A stretch of DNA of 64,000 nucleotides from Candidatus Thiodiazotropha sp. 'RUGA' (GCA_016842065.1 JAEPDS010000012.1:1-64000); one strand, 5' to 3'; positions 1 to 7,945 are shown, counted from the stretch's first letter. Translations and numbers: made by a program. Notes: generated by a model not told the origin, from the letters alone.

Positions 1-134
1 ATACTTTTGATTATCTTGCTTCACTAGAAGTAGATCGGCTCACTGTAGAGATCGAACGGCTCAAGGCTGAGAATTATGACTTGAGATTGGCCGCCATTGG
101 CTTGAATCAAGAATTCAATGGTGGTTCTCGATGA
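1..134 (+). CDS. C-terminal end of an unidentified protein (partial)
   Basis: An open frame enters from the left edge and stops with TGA at 132-134, overlapping the ATG of the primase gene by the four bases ATGA. Such overlap is typical of translationally coupled genes. The visible 43 residues are charged and leucine-rich in the middle (ending in ...NGGSR), consistent with a short helical or coiled-coil tail. Too little is present to name a family. Its tight coupling to the primase suggests a small replication or regulatory protein of the same island. Confidence 0.55.
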   Translation, partial: TFDYLASLEVDRLTVEIERLKAENYDLRLAAIGLNQEFNGGSR

Positions 135-2551
135 GTGACTATCTAAATCAATTTGAATCAGCGATGAGAGAGACCGGGATAGAGCCGCCTGAAGATCTCG
201 TGGCTGATGGTGAACTTCATCGATTCTCGTCTAATGGTAAGCCAACTGATACAGCTGGATACTACATTTTATACAGTGATGGAATTCCTGCAGGCCATTT
301 CGGTTGCTGGCGAACAGGAGTGTCCGAGAACTGGCGAGCCGATACTGATCAGGATTATAGTCCCGAGGAAAAGCACGAATATGCCAAGCGGATAGAGGCT
401 ATTCGAGAAAAAAGAGCGGCTGAAGATCGTAATCGTAAGGCCCAGGCGAGACAAAAAGCAGAAGAGCAATGGACGAACGGAAAACCAGAAATAGGTGCTC
501 ATAAGTATCTGTTAAATAAGGGGGTTTCAGGTCATGGGTTGAGATCAGATAGATTTAATCTGCTAGTGCCTATGCGTGATTCAAATGGAACGCTCCATTC
601 AATTCAGACCATTGACCCCAATGGTGGTAAGAAATTCTTATCTGGTGGGCGCGTTAAGGGCTGCTATTTCCCGATTGGTAAACCCAATGGAGTACTGTGT
701 GTCGCTGAGGGTTTCGCCACTGGTGCAAGTATTCATGAGGCTACAGGGCATGCGGTAGCAGTTGCATTCAATAGCGGCAATTTAAAGCCAGTGGCACAAG
801 CACTTAGAAAAAAACTACCCAACATCAATTTAATTCTATGTGCAGATGATGACGTAGGCACCGAAGGGAATCCTGGGATCACAAAAGCAACCGAAGCCGC
901 AAAGGCTGTTAGCGGTGCTGTCGTCGTCCCAGATTTCGGTGAAAAACGGCCAGAGGGTGCAACCGACTTTAACGACCTACACCAGCACATTGGGCTGGAG
1001 GCGGTTAAGGCTTCGTTTGAGGTGACCCACCTTTCAACAGATGAAAACTCAACTACAAACGATGAATGGATTGAGCCGCAACCCCTTATTGCTCAGTTTG
1101 AACCCCAACCCTACCCATTAGATGCACTGCCGGAGGTCATTAGAGCGGCGGTAAGTGAAGTGCAGTCATTTACCAAGGCACCTATACCTCTTGTCGCATC
1201 CAGTGCTTTGGCTGCAATCTCATTAGCTACACAAGCTCATGTTGATGTTATGAGGGCGGAGCAATTAACCGGACCATCTGGATTGTTCCTTTTGACAATC
1301 GCGGATTCTGGTGAGCGTAAATCGACTGCTGATAACTTCTTCATGAAGCCGATCAAGGAATATGAGGCTGAGCAGCATGAATTGTTCAAACCCTTACAAA
1401 AAGACCATAAAGCAGCATATGCCGCCTGGAAAGCAAAACGAGATGGAATAAAGGAAAAAATACGTCAGCTCACAAAACAGGGGAAACCAACAAGAGGCGA
1501 AGAGCTGAATTTACAAGATCTTGAGCACAGTGAACCCGTTGCTCCGAAGGAGCCGCGACTTATCTACAGTGATGCCACGCCAGAGGCTCTAAAATGGAGC
1601 CTTGCTACAGGTTGGCCGAGTGGTGGCGTTGTTTCAAGTGAGGCCGGACTAGTGTTTGGTTCTCACGGGATGTCAAAAGACTCTGTCATGAGGAACTTGG
1701 CGACCCTAAATACATTGTGGGACGGCTCCGACATTGTTACAGAAAGGCGGAGTAGTGAGTCGTTTAAAGTCCATGGAGCGAGACTCTCAATTGCGCTACA
1801 GGTACAGGAGGCCACGCTCAGGGCCTTTTTCGAGAAGTCTGGTGGGTTGGCACGGGGTACGGGGTTTCTGGCTCGTTTCCTGGTCTCGTGGCCAGAGAGT
1901 ACCCAAGGTTACCGACCATTCTCTGAAGCGCCAGAGGCATGGCCAGCATTGGCAAAATTCAATCACCGTATCTCTGCAATCCTGGGTCAGGAGGTTCTTA
2001 TTGATGAATCTGGAGGTTTAACCCCTGCGGTCTACGCAATGACCCCTGATGCAAAGCAGGCCTGGGTGAGCTTCCATGATGCCATCGAAGGTGAATTGAG
2101 ATCTGGCGGTGAACTATACGACGTGCGGGATGTGGCCAGCAAAATTGCTGACAATGCCGCTCGAATTGCTGCGCTTTTCCAATTCTTTGAGAATGGCGCA
2201 AGTGGGGCTATAGGACTGGATGCCTTTAAGCGGGCTTCCATTATTGCAGCCTGGCATCTGACAGAGGCTCGCCGGTTCTTTGGTGAATTAGCCCTGCCCA
2301 ATGAACAATCGGATGTGATTCGGTTAGACGGCTGGTTAATCGACTACTGCAGGCGTGAGAAGACCCTCATTGTTCCTCGCCGAGAGATTCAGCGAAATAT
2401 TACCCCGCATCACCTTAGGCAGAAATTAACCCTGGATATCGCTTTGAATGACCTAGTGGATTCTGGGCGAGTGCGATTGGTACAGGATGGACAAAAGAAA
2501 GAGATACACCTCAACCCGGCAATCCTGAGGAGTGTAGACAGTGAAACTTGA
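131..2551 (+). CDS. TOPRIM-DUF3987 primase/helicase-like replication protein of a mobile element
   Basis: This 806-residue protein has the layout of phage and satellite primase-helicase proteins. A TOPRIM-type segment lies at about residues 180-285 (VLCVAEGFATGASIHEATG, then ILCADDD and a TDFND motif), where a metal-binding Glu and Asp pair would sit. A DUF3987 (YfjI-like) region fills about residues 330-760. It would prime or unwind DNA during replication of the island. Lysine-rich, charged stretches near residues 90-120 and 430-480 look like linkers. A P-loop is not obvious in its canonical form, so helicase activity is inferred from the family only. The gene overlaps its neighbours on both sides (4 bp upstream, 11 bp downstream), so it belongs to an operon. 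Confidence 0.8.
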   Translation: MSDYLNQFESAMRETGIEPPEDLVADGELHRFSSNGKPTDTAGYYILYSDGIPAGHFGCWRTGVSENWRADTDQDYSPEEKHEYAKRIEAIREKRAAEDRNRKAQARQKAEEQWTNGKPEIGAHKYLLNKGVSGHGLRSDRFNLLVPMRDSNGTLHSIQTIDPNGGKKFLSGGRVKGCYFPIGKPNGVLCVAEGFATGASIHEATGHAVAVAFNSGNLKPVAQALRKKLPNINLILCADDDVGTEGNPGITKATEAAKAVSGAVVVPDFGEKRPEGATDFNDLHQHIGLEAVKASFEVTHLSTDENSTTNDEWIEPQPLIAQFEPQPYPLDALPEVIRAAVSEVQSFTKAPIPLVASSALAAISLATQAHVDVMRAEQLTGPSGLFLLTIADSGERKSTADNFFMKPIKEYEAEQHELFKPLQKDHKAAYAAWKAKRDGIKEKIRQLTKQGKPTRGEELNLQDLEHSEPVAPKEPRLIYSDATPEALKWSLATGWPSGGVVSSEAGLVFGSHGMSKDSVMRNLATLNTLWDGSDIVTERRSSESFKVHGARLSIALQVQEATLRAFFEKSGGLARGTGFLARFLVSWPESTQGYRPFSEAPEAWPALAKFNHRISAILGQEVLIDESGGLTPAVYAMTPDAKQAWVSFHDAIEGELRSGGELYDVRDVASKIADNAARIAALFQFFENGASGAIGLDAFKRASIIAAWHLTEARRFFGELALPNEQSDVIRLDGWLIDYCRREKTLIVPRREIQRNITPHHLRQKLTLDIALNDLVDSGRVRLVQDGQKKEIHLNPAILRSVDSET

Positions 2552-2936
2552 AGCTTTGATAAAAGAGAGTTTGGACAGTCTTGCGACGGCGACACCTGCG
2601 ACAACGGCGACACCTAAGGGGGATAACAGCTCAACTGTCGCCAGTGTCGCCACTGTCGCCGTCATGGAATGCTCAAATTCCCCAACTGAACAGTCCGAAG
2701 ATGTCAAAGAAGCGGTCGAGGAAAGAAAGGCGATTCTTGAATATGAGAGCGGCTTAGATAGGTCTAGTGCTGAGAAGGTAGCCGAGCTCTTTGAAGCCTT
2801 CTACTCCCACATCTTTGGTGAAGCGAAAAGAACACACTGCTGTTATCCACGCTCAGGGCGGTATTGCACAGAAGGCCAGCGGCTGAAGGATGCTTACTAT
2901 CTGGCTGTCAGGCAGGGCAATTCCCACATACATTGA
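2541..2936 (+). CDS. Small hypothetical protein coupled to the primase
   Basis: It starts at GTG 2541, overlapping the primase end by 11 bp, and encodes 131 residues. The first 50 residues are low-complexity, rich in Ala, Thr, Val and Ser, with short ATVA/TATP repeats. The rest is a compact domain with ERKAILEYESGLDRSSAEKV and a Cys/His-containing stretch (HCCYPRSGRYC) followed by EGQRLKDAY. I do not recognise a named family. The position directly behind the DUF3987 primase suggests an accessory replication role. The cysteines could bind a metal, but this is only a suggestion. Confidence 0.6.
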   Translation: MKLEALIKESLDSLATATPATTATPKGDNSSTVASVATVAVMECSNSPTEQSEDVKEAVEERKAILEYESGLDRSSAEKVAELFEAFYSHIFGEAKRTHCCYPRSGRYCTEGQRLKDAYYLAVRQGNSHIH

Positions 2937-2960
2937 TATCGAATATTAGGAGTTATTGAA

Positions 2961-3545
2961 ATGTCACAAAACGAGCATTTATCTCAAATAGACAAGGGTA
3001 AGGGACTGGCTGAGCAACCTAGCTCATTCGATCAGCTCAAACCACAGCAACAGCAATTTGTTCTTGAGCTTCTGAAACACAATTTCAACGCCACAAGAGC
3101 AGCCATTGAAGCTGGGTACAGTGAAAAATCGGCAAGATCAAAAGCGTCTCAACTATTAACAATAGTAAACATTCAGGCGGCAATCTCAGAGCAGGTCAAG
3201 GCGCAGCAGGAGCGGATTTTGGTAGATGCAGATTATCTCCTGGCGGTGCTCAGAGATGATGTGCAAGCTGATATTGCCGATATTTTTGAAGAAAATGGGA
3301 ACCTGAAACCCATTAAGGAATGGCCACCTGTCTTTCGTCGTGGATTAGTCACTAGTCTGAAGATTAATGAGATCCAAGTTCGGGGTGATGACGAACAGAT
3401 AGTTCAAGTAAAAGAGGTCAGGCTCGCTGATCGCACTAGGCTGATAGAGCTTCTCGGCAAGCACAAATCAGTCAGGGCTTTCGAGAAAGAGGCGGATAGT
3501 AGTCAGATTCATATCCATATCGAGGGTAAGGATGCGCTGCTCTAA
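2961..3545 (+). CDS. Phage terminase small subunit
   Basis: The N-terminal part contains the pattern of terminase small subunits: a QQQFVLELLKHNFNATRAAIEAGY segment (about residues 30-53) followed by SARSKASQLL, the helix-turn-helix that recognises phage packaging sites. The middle (about residues 75-150) has the family-typical ADYLLAVLRDDVQADIADIF segment. In a complete phage this protein directs the terminase large subunit to the packaging site. No large subunit follows; the next gene is unrelated. A satellite that redirects a helper phage's packaging machine, or a deleted prophage, would both explain that. The start has an AGGAG sequence about 9 bases upstream. Confidence 0.85.
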   Translation: MSQNEHLSQIDKGKGLAEQPSSFDQLKPQQQQFVLELLKHNFNATRAAIEAGYSEKSARSKASQLLTIVNIQAAISEQVKAQQERILVDADYLLAVLRDDVQADIADIFEENGNLKPIKEWPPVFRRGLVTSLKINEIQVRGDDEQIVQVKEVRLADRTRLIELLGKHKSVRAFEKEADSSQIHIHIEGKDALL

Positions 3546-3599
3546 CACGAATCGACCTAAATGCGTCAGATAGTTGAACTCAACTGAGGAATAAAAGAA

Positions 3600-5240
3600 A
3601 TGACCAAGATACCCAATGTAACATCAATCAAACGGCGTAATGACTCAGGTCAGGCCGCTGTATCTTCCTATAGCCCTGAGGGCGTGACTGCTGGTCTGGA
3701 TGCTGCGGCAAAATATGCTGAAGATCTGCGAATCAAGCGGGTTAAGAGCCAAGCTAGCAAAGCTGAAGCCGATATGATGATTTATCTTGAAAATCAGAAG
3801 ACTGCCTATGACGATGATAACGACTATGAAAACATGGAGGAACGTTGGAATAGTGGTGTCACTGAGCGATTTGGTCAACTGGCGAGCACGATCCAGGATT
3901 CTGAAGTCAGAGAGGCATTCGTCCAGAAATACAAGCCACGCATCGAGGCTCAGCGCAATGTAATTAAAGACCTTGCTTTGTTCAAAGAAAAGGACCATGA
4001 CAGGGCTGAGATTACGGAAAAGGCACAAGCGGCACAGGATTCTTTTGCTCGAACGGGTGATCCTGAATATATCAGTATAGGCCTTGGGTTGTTTGAGAAC
4101 TCAAAGGGATATTCACAAGAAGATATAACAAAACTATCGCAGTCATTCCGTGTTGGGGCCGCTAATGCAAGGCTGGACAGAATTGCTGCAGACAATCCAG
4201 AACAAGCTATTGACTACTTAAACTCTGATATTGCAGTGAATAATCTGCCAGAAGGGCAAAGAGCAGAGTTAATCACCCAGTATCAAGGCAAATCAAATGA
4301 ATACCAGGCAATGAGTATTGTCGATGATTATATGGATCGAGAGTTGTCTATTTCTGCAGGAATGGCCGAAGCTCAGGCTATTGAAAATCCGAGGGTAAGA
4401 AAAGCGGTAGAACAGCGATTCAACTACGAAAAGCGTATACAGGAAGCTGCTGAGATTGAATCGCAGGCTGCTATCCACGAAGACTGGTTTGTAAGAATTG
4501 GACCTAGAGGTGATGGATCGACCATCGACGAAATACCTATGGAGCAATGGAAGACACTAAGCCCTGCTCAGCAGAAAAACCTCAAGTCATTGCAATTTGA
4601 TCCACCAAGACCTTATTCAGATCCAGATACGCTTATCAGGTTGTCTAAGCTGGCTCTGACTGCAGAAGTGACAAATGATTGGACTGAATACAACCAATAT
4701 CTATTGGAAAACTCCAGTATGCTTTCTCATAAAGATTTGGTGAGCAATTCTGTAATTCCTCAGAAAGCACAGATCGAAGGATTAACCCCTGAAGTTACAT
4801 CTGATCTTACTGACATACAAATGATCAAGGCGGCAATGGGCAAAACCTATGAACCAACAAAAGCTGCTGTTCTTCTTGGTGAATTTGGCAAATGGAAGCT
4901 GCTACAAAGGTCTTATGGTCATGAGCCAACAGATAGCGAGAAAATGAAGACCATCGATCGCTTCTTGTTGACCTATGACGATGAGAGCTGGGGCAGTGAT
5001 CCTTACTACGAATTAACGACAGAGGAGCTCTACACAAACTTTACGGAACTGAAAGAGGATAAGCCAGAACGGTATCGGTACATTATGGCGCAGCTCACGA
5101 AGCGGAATATATTACCAACAGATGATTTAGTAATGATGCTGATGCGAGACGAGGTGTCAGATATCGATATAGAAAAGTGGCTCGGGATTCTTAAATATGA
5201 GCCTGGTGATCTATTACCGCACGAAAAAATAAAAAGATAG
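3600..5240 (+). CDS. Large helical protein, possibly a phage virion or ejection protein
   Basis: A 546-residue protein with no signal peptide or membrane segment and a mostly helical, charged composition. The N-terminus (TSIKRRNDSGQAAVSSYSPEGV) followed by long alternating Lys/Glu helices (residues 25-300) is reminiscent of internal virion or ejection proteins of tailed phages, but no motif proves this. A GAGGA sequence precedes the ATG. It follows the terminase small subunit by 54 bp in the same direction. I do not recognise a specific family; the role is inferred from context only. Confidence 0.5.
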   Translation: MTKIPNVTSIKRRNDSGQAAVSSYSPEGVTAGLDAAAKYAEDLRIKRVKSQASKAEADMMIYLENQKTAYDDDNDYENMEERWNSGVTERFGQLASTIQDSEVREAFVQKYKPRIEAQRNVIKDLALFKEKDHDRAEITEKAQAAQDSFARTGDPEYISIGLGLFENSKGYSQEDITKLSQSFRVGAANARLDRIAADNPEQAIDYLNSDIAVNNLPEGQRAELITQYQGKSNEYQAMSIVDDYMDRELSISAGMAEAQAIENPRVRKAVEQRFNYEKRIQEAAEIESQAAIHEDWFVRIGPRGDGSTIDEIPMEQWKTLSPAQQKNLKSLQFDPPRPYSDPDTLIRLSKLALTAEVTNDWTEYNQYLLENSSMLSHKDLVSNSVIPQKAQIEGLTPEVTSDLTDIQMIKAAMGKTYEPTKAAVLLGEFGKWKLLQRSYGHEPTDSEKMKTIDRFLLTYDDESWGSDPYYELTTEELYTNFTELKEDKPERYRYIMAQLTKRNILPTDDLVMMLMRDEVSDIDIEKWLGILKYEPGDLLPHEKIKR

Positions 5241-5266
5241 GCTCTACGTTACTGATGTTGCAAAGA

Positions 5267-5341
5267 AAACCCCTACTGGTATCTCGGTGCAGCAGAACTC
5301 TGATTTATCAGAGGGTACTCCATCGCCGTCAGTAGGGGTTT
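5267..5341. repeat. Long inverted repeat with nested hairpin after the helical-protein gene
   Basis: AAACCCCTACTG (5267-5278) is the exact reverse complement of CAGTAGGGGTTT (5330-5341). Inside lies a smaller perfect stem, CTCTGA (5298-5303) with TCAGAG (5308-5313). The structure starts 27 bp after the stop codon. It lacks the T-tract of an intrinsic terminator, so a small structured RNA, a processing site or a protein-binding cruciform are alternatives. Confidence 0.6.
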
Positions 5342-5640
5342 GATCTATGAGTTTATGTAAGATAATGCGTGGTGTAAAGGATGGTGATGAGTGGGCTCTC
5401 AGTGTTCGGAGAATTCCCGCTACTCAGGGATATTGGTAGTGAGATCGGTGGATTCAGGAACGGTTTAACACTTGCGTAATTTACTGAGATTTTCAGTAAT
5501 GCGCTCACTCAGGTCGGTCATGGTGAGCTAGTCATAATATTGGTAAAATCTATCAATACTATTTAGTAAATAGTATTTATTTATACTATGGGCGCAACCA
5601 ATAGAGCGTTCTATTCATTTGTAAAATGATTACTTCTAAT
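5342..5640. other. Gene-free stretch with three further inverted repeats
   Basis: No supported gene lies here. Perfect inverted repeats occur at 5481-5499 (TTACTGA, 5-nt spacer, TCAGTAA), 5503-5528 (GCTCAC with GTGAGC) and 5555-5577 (AATACTATTT, AGT, AAATAGTATT; 10-bp arms). The last lies 63 bp beyond the stop codon of the leftward gene 5641-6177 and could stop its transcript or be an operator. Together with 5267-5341 this makes a hairpin-dense segment of about 310 bp. Confidence 0.5.
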
Positions 5641-6177
5641 CTAAGGGGTATTGAAAGTAATGTCCTTGCCAATATGGGGGCCATAACATCTAATCCTGTT
5701 ATCACCATCTATTGCTGCGATGGTAAATAGATTGGCAACAGCCTTTGAGAACTCAACATCTCTATCACCCTTTGTATCCATATCATAACCGTTTCTTATG
5801 AAATGATTGTGCATAAAAAATGAGTTTATTTCAGATGAGTGATCATGCTGAGAATGGTACTCTAGTTCTCTGAATTTATTAATGATTTTTGCGCATTTAT
5901 CTTGTGAGTTCTCAAGCAGACTAGATCTATAGTACAACGTAATGACTATGTCATCCTCACCAGGATACTCTTTACGAAAATCAGGCATAACAAGGGAATG
6001 CACTATGCCTAAATCGCTAGCGACGTACTTTGACTTAATATACTGCTCTAGCCGATATATACCTAAATCGTACATTGATGCTGGCTCAGTACGTAGTTTG
6101 TTAAGTGTGGATTGATTATCGCAGAATGAGATTGAAGGCCATAAAATTATTATGATTAAGAAAAATCTAGTTGCCAT
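5641..6177 (-). CDS. Hypothetical exported protein
   Basis: 178 residues with a clear signal peptide (MATRFFLIIIILWPSISFC) and no later membrane segment. The Cys at the end of the hydrophobic stretch could allow lipidation, but the lipobox is poor. Two cysteines (in DKCAKII and RIRCYGP) may form a disulfide. AAGGAA lies upstream of the ATG on the minus strand. It is oriented against the flanking genes of the island and is AT-rich, as expected for a moron-like cargo gene. I do not recognise the family. Confidence 0.6.
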   Translation of the reverse strand: MATRFFLIIIILWPSISFCDNQSTLNKLRTEPASMYDLGIYRLEQYIKSKYVASDLGIVHSLVMPDFRKEYPGEDDIVITLYYRSSLLENSQDKCAKIINKFRELEYHSQHDHSSEINSFFMHNHFIRNGYDMDTKGDRDVEFSKAVANLFTIAAIDGDNRIRCYGPHIGKDITFNTP

Positions 6178-6231
6178 CCTGTATTCCTTTTTGCAGTCTT
6201 CCTAAGTGCTAGATTTAACAGCCGATAAACA

Positions 6232-6311
6232 AAGGCCCGACAGCTTTTACCCAGGTTAGAAGCCCGGGGTGCTGGCGAGCCTTGTAGGGATAGGAAGATC
6301 CTGAATCCCTA
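6232..6311 (+). ncRNA. Structured element A, copy 1
   Basis: Three stems can be drawn. AAGGC (6232-6236) pairs with GCCTT (6279-6283). CCCAGG (6250-6255) pairs with CCCGGG (6263-6268) around the loop TTAGAAG. TAGGGAT (6285-6291) pairs with ATCCCTA (6305-6311), enclosing AGGA/TCCT. The second copy at 7039-7112 keeps the same plan with compensatory base changes, which supports a folded RNA, although a DNA-level role cannot be excluded. I cannot assign a known RNA family. Confidence 0.5.
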
Positions 6312-6422
6312 ATGAAATCTTATGTGTAGACCGAACGAAAAGCAAAAGAAATAAAAATCAAACAAAAAAACAATAAGTTACTAGTGAAAACAATAGATAT
6401 GAAATATATGGAGAGAGTATAA

Positions 6423-6668
6423 GTGACAAACAAGCGCTCTGACGGGAAGCCGAAAAAAGAGCTACCCTCTGAAAAAGTACATTCTGAAACATCATTGTAT
6501 AAGACAGAAGAGTATTACAATCAATACGCACCGGATCTCGATCCGTTCACAGATCAGCAAGTGGAGGAGATCCTTCGCAGGCGAGCAGAAAGAAAAGCTA
6601 AAGAATCTGAAGGTCGATCTACTGAGCAGGTAGATCCTAAAGGACCATCACCAGGAACAGAAGAGTAA
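6423..6668 (+). CDS. Small acidic-basic hypothetical protein inside the A-B hairpin unit
   Basis: 81 residues starting at GTG 6423, with GGAGAGAG at 6411-6418 as ribosome binding site. The product is highly charged, without signal peptide or membrane segment, and contains TEEYYNQYAPDLDPFT followed by QQVEEILRRRAER, a probable helix. It lies between structured elements A1 and B1. A decayed copy of its middle section follows directly after the stop codon. No family recognised. Confidence 0.45.
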   Translation: MTNKRSDGKPKKELPSEKVHSETSLYKTEEYYNQYAPDLDPFTDQQVEEILRRRAERKAKESEGRSTEQVDPKGPSPGTEE

Positions 6669-6741
6669 TACGATCAGTATTGCGCCGGGCATCGATCCAA
6701 TGACTCCAGAGGAGTCGCAAGAGATCCTGGGGAGTATATAG
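6660..6741 (+). pseudogene. Degenerate tandem copy of the middle of the 81-residue gene
   Basis: Bases 6660-6741 align with the part of the preceding gene encoding EEYYNQYAPDLDPFTDQQVEEIL. With one in-frame stop (the actual stop of the intact gene) and a one-base frameshift, the copy reads EE-stop-YDQ, then APGIDPMTPEESQEIL. The copy therefore arose by internal duplication and decayed, or the intact frame is itself the truncated survivor of a longer repeat protein. Confidence 0.55.
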
Positions 6742-6801
6742 GAAAGGGAGGGCTTAAAAACCAAATGTAGCGATAAGGAAAAAAAGAAGGACAAAAAAGA
6801 A

Positions 6802-6865
6802 AACCCCGCATGGAATACGACCGTCCGGCTCCAATTGCCATGGGTGGTTCAGACCACGAGGGGTT
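6802..6865 (+). ncRNA. Structured element B, copy 1
   Basis: AACCCC (6802-6807) pairs with GGGGTT (6860-6865), and an inner hairpin GTGGT-TCAG-ACCAC lies at 6844-6857. The core at 6816-6839 matches copy 2 (7317-7340) in 23 of 24 positions. The closing stem changes in a compensatory way between the copies (C-G here, T-A at the matching position there), indicating selection for pairing. Confidence 0.5.
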
Positions 6866-7038
6866 CACTGAGAGAGTAGCTACAGGCCAAGAGCTTGTCA
6901 ACGGGCTCATGGCTGATTACCGATTTCGAAGTAGACTCAGCGCAGACCACCGGGAGTATCGGCGGCGGTAGTCCTAGTGTTTCTGAGCCTCCCTCAGAAC
7001 AGGGCGCTAAGTCTAATAACAGCATAAACCAAAAAGAA

Positions 7039-7112
7039 AAGGCCTACCAACATGAACTCGGGTTAGAAGCCCGAGGGGCTGGCAAGCCTTATTAGGGTCA
7101 GGTATTCCCTGA
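7039..7112 (+). ncRNA. Structured element A, copy 2
   Basis: Same plan as copy 1. AAGGC (7039-7043) pairs with GCCTT (7086-7090); CTCGGG (7057-7062) and CCCGAG (7070-7075) form a perfect 6-bp stem around the identical loop TTAGAAG; TCAGG (7098-7102) pairs with CCTGA (7108-7112). Relative to copy 1 the second pair of the inner stem is T-A instead of C-G, and the final hairpin has a different sequence but still pairs. No intact gene lies between A2 and B2, only a ribosome-binding-like GGAGAG followed by a four-codon frame at 7262. Confidence 0.5.
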
Positions 7113-7302
7113 TCTCCTGTTTAAAGTTTAGGGAAATGGTAAGTGCAAATCAATTGCAACGAGGTCGATATAAAAAAGCCAATAAAAACAGTAGTTAACG
7201 ATCTACTGGGTCTGTGGCAGCTTGAAAAGTTAGCAGTTTAATGAAGGAGAGATCGAAGTCTATGAGCCAATATTAGAGTTTTATCCATGAGTAAAACGAC
7301 AA

Positions 7303-7366
7303 AACCTCTCATGATCTACGACCGTCCGGCTACAATTGCCCTAGGTGGTTCAGTTCACGAGAGGTT
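7303..7366 (+). ncRNA. Structured element B, copy 2
   Basis: AACCTCTC (7303-7310) is fully complementary to GAGAGGTT (7359-7366), an improved 8-bp version of the stem in copy 1. The inner hairpin is weaker here (GTGG with TTCAC, including a G-T pair). A further perfect inverted repeat, GTTTTA...TAAAAC, lies just upstream at 7279-7296. The element ends 38 bp before the AlpA-like gene, so it would be in that gene's leader if transcribed rightward. Confidence 0.5.
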
Positions 7367-7404
7367 CTAAGAGTCTAGTTTAAATTTAGGTATCGGTACT
7401 GTCA

Positions 7405-7734
7405 ATGGAAGACTTATTTCAAAGACAACTGGTTGTCACATACGCTGAAGCAGGCAAGATCTTAATGGGAATCAGTGAGCGTACTGTCCGTCGTCTGGTG
7501 GCAAAGGGTGATCTACCGTTTATCAAGATTGGTGGGCGAGTGGGTATTCCATATGAAGCTTTGTGTAATTATGTAAGCAGTAAGACACAGTTCGTAGAGA
7601 GCAAACAGAGGAGAAAACGATATCTAACCGCAGACCAGATAGCCCATACTGGTGGATCACGTACACTGATAACACCGGCAGACAGACTTGCCGAATTAGT
7701 AAAACTAGCGACATCAAAAAAGCAAAAGGCCTAG
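7405..7734 (+). CDS. AlpA/excisionase-type helix-turn-helix DNA-binding protein
   Basis: 109 residues. Residues 10-55 form the MerR/excisionase-like winged helix: VTYAEAGKILMGISERTVRRL, then KGDLPFIKIGGRVGIPYEAL, the pattern of AlpA and excisionase-family proteins that activate integrase expression or bend attachment-site DNA. The C-terminal half is basic. It stands immediately upstream of the P4/P1-like leader RNA, in the regulatory core of the island. The ATG at 7405 has no strong Shine-Dalgarno sequence. The family assignment is good; whether it is an activator or an excisionase is open. Confidence 0.75.
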   Translation: MEDLFQRQLVVTYAEAGKILMGISERTVRRLVAKGDLPFIKIGGRVGIPYEALCNYVSSKTQFVESKQRRKRYLTADQIAHTGGSRTLITPADRLAELVKLATSKKQKA

Positions 7735-7737
7735 CGC

Positions 7738-7765
7738 TTGATATTTCAAACGACAACTCTATAAT
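7738..7765 (+). promoter_or_regulatory. Near-consensus sigma-70 promoter of the leader RNA
   Basis: TTGATA (7738-7743), a 16-bp spacer and a perfect TATAAT (7760-7765). The predicted transcription start, about 7771-7773, coincides with the first base of the direct repeat at 7772, so the repeat would be the extreme 5' end of the transcript. Confidence 0.75.
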
Positions 7766-7771
7766 TTAGAT

Positions 7772-7787
7772 ACTACTAAACTTACAG
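7772..7787 (+). repeat. Direct repeat, copy 1 (seqA-like)
   Basis: ACTACTAAACTTACAG occurs here and again, identically, at 7946-7961. Its last seven bases, CTTACAG, are the reverse complement of CTGTAAG in the leader RNA hairpin at 7905-7911. The arrangement matches seqA and seqC of the phage P4 immunity region. Confidence 0.75.
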
Positions 7788-7793
7788 CGGTTC

Positions 7794-7821
7794 CCGCACC
7801 CGTCAGATTTGCGGTTTTTTT
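7794..7821 (+). terminator. Early intrinsic terminator in the leader
   Basis: CCGCA (7794-7798) pairs with TGCGG (7810-7814), followed by seven T (7815-7821). It lies about 25-50 bases after the predicted start, so transcription into the downstream operon must pass it. In P4 and P1 immunity systems premature termination or processing in this position is central to regulation. Confidence 0.65.
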
Positions 7822-7930
7822 GTGCCTGTAACCAGGTGCTAGCGATTTCCTATGACGGGATAATAGGGCCGAATACAAGACCTTCGGGAAATAAGCCCAG
7901 CCGCCTGTAAGCGGTAGTTGAGTCCCGTCA
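7822..7930 (+). ncRNA. P4 CI / P1 C4-like antisense immunity RNA
   Basis: A compact three-way fold is visible. The outer stem is TGACGGGA (7853-7860) with TCCCGTCA (7923-7930); arm two is GGGC (7866-7869) with GCCC (7895-7898); arm three is CCGC (7901-7904) with GCGG (7911-7914), displaying the loop CTGTAA. A small hairpin precedes it, CCTG-TAAC-CAGG at 7825-7836. The sequence CCTGTAAG (7904-7911) is fully complementary to CTTACAGG at 7955-7962, which covers the Shine-Dalgarno of the next gene, and seven of these bases also match the first repeat. CCTGTAA at 7825-7831 is a second complementary site. Loop-to-leader pairing of this sort is the known mechanism of P4 CI RNA and P1 C4 RNA. Identity with the C4 RNA family is inferred from architecture, not from a covariance search. 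Confidence 0.7.
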
Positions 7931-7945
7931 CCCTCACTTGGTGGC

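Noticed and set aside
6895-7095. A 66-codon frame between elements B1 and A2
   Set aside because: It runs through most of structured element A2, has no ribosome site and random-looking composition.
6232-7366. Elements A and B as parts of a group II intron, retron or known self-cleaving ribozyme
   Set aside because: No reverse transcriptase is present, B does not match a domain V hairpin, and I could not place the conserved cores of hammerhead, twister or HDV-like ribozymes.
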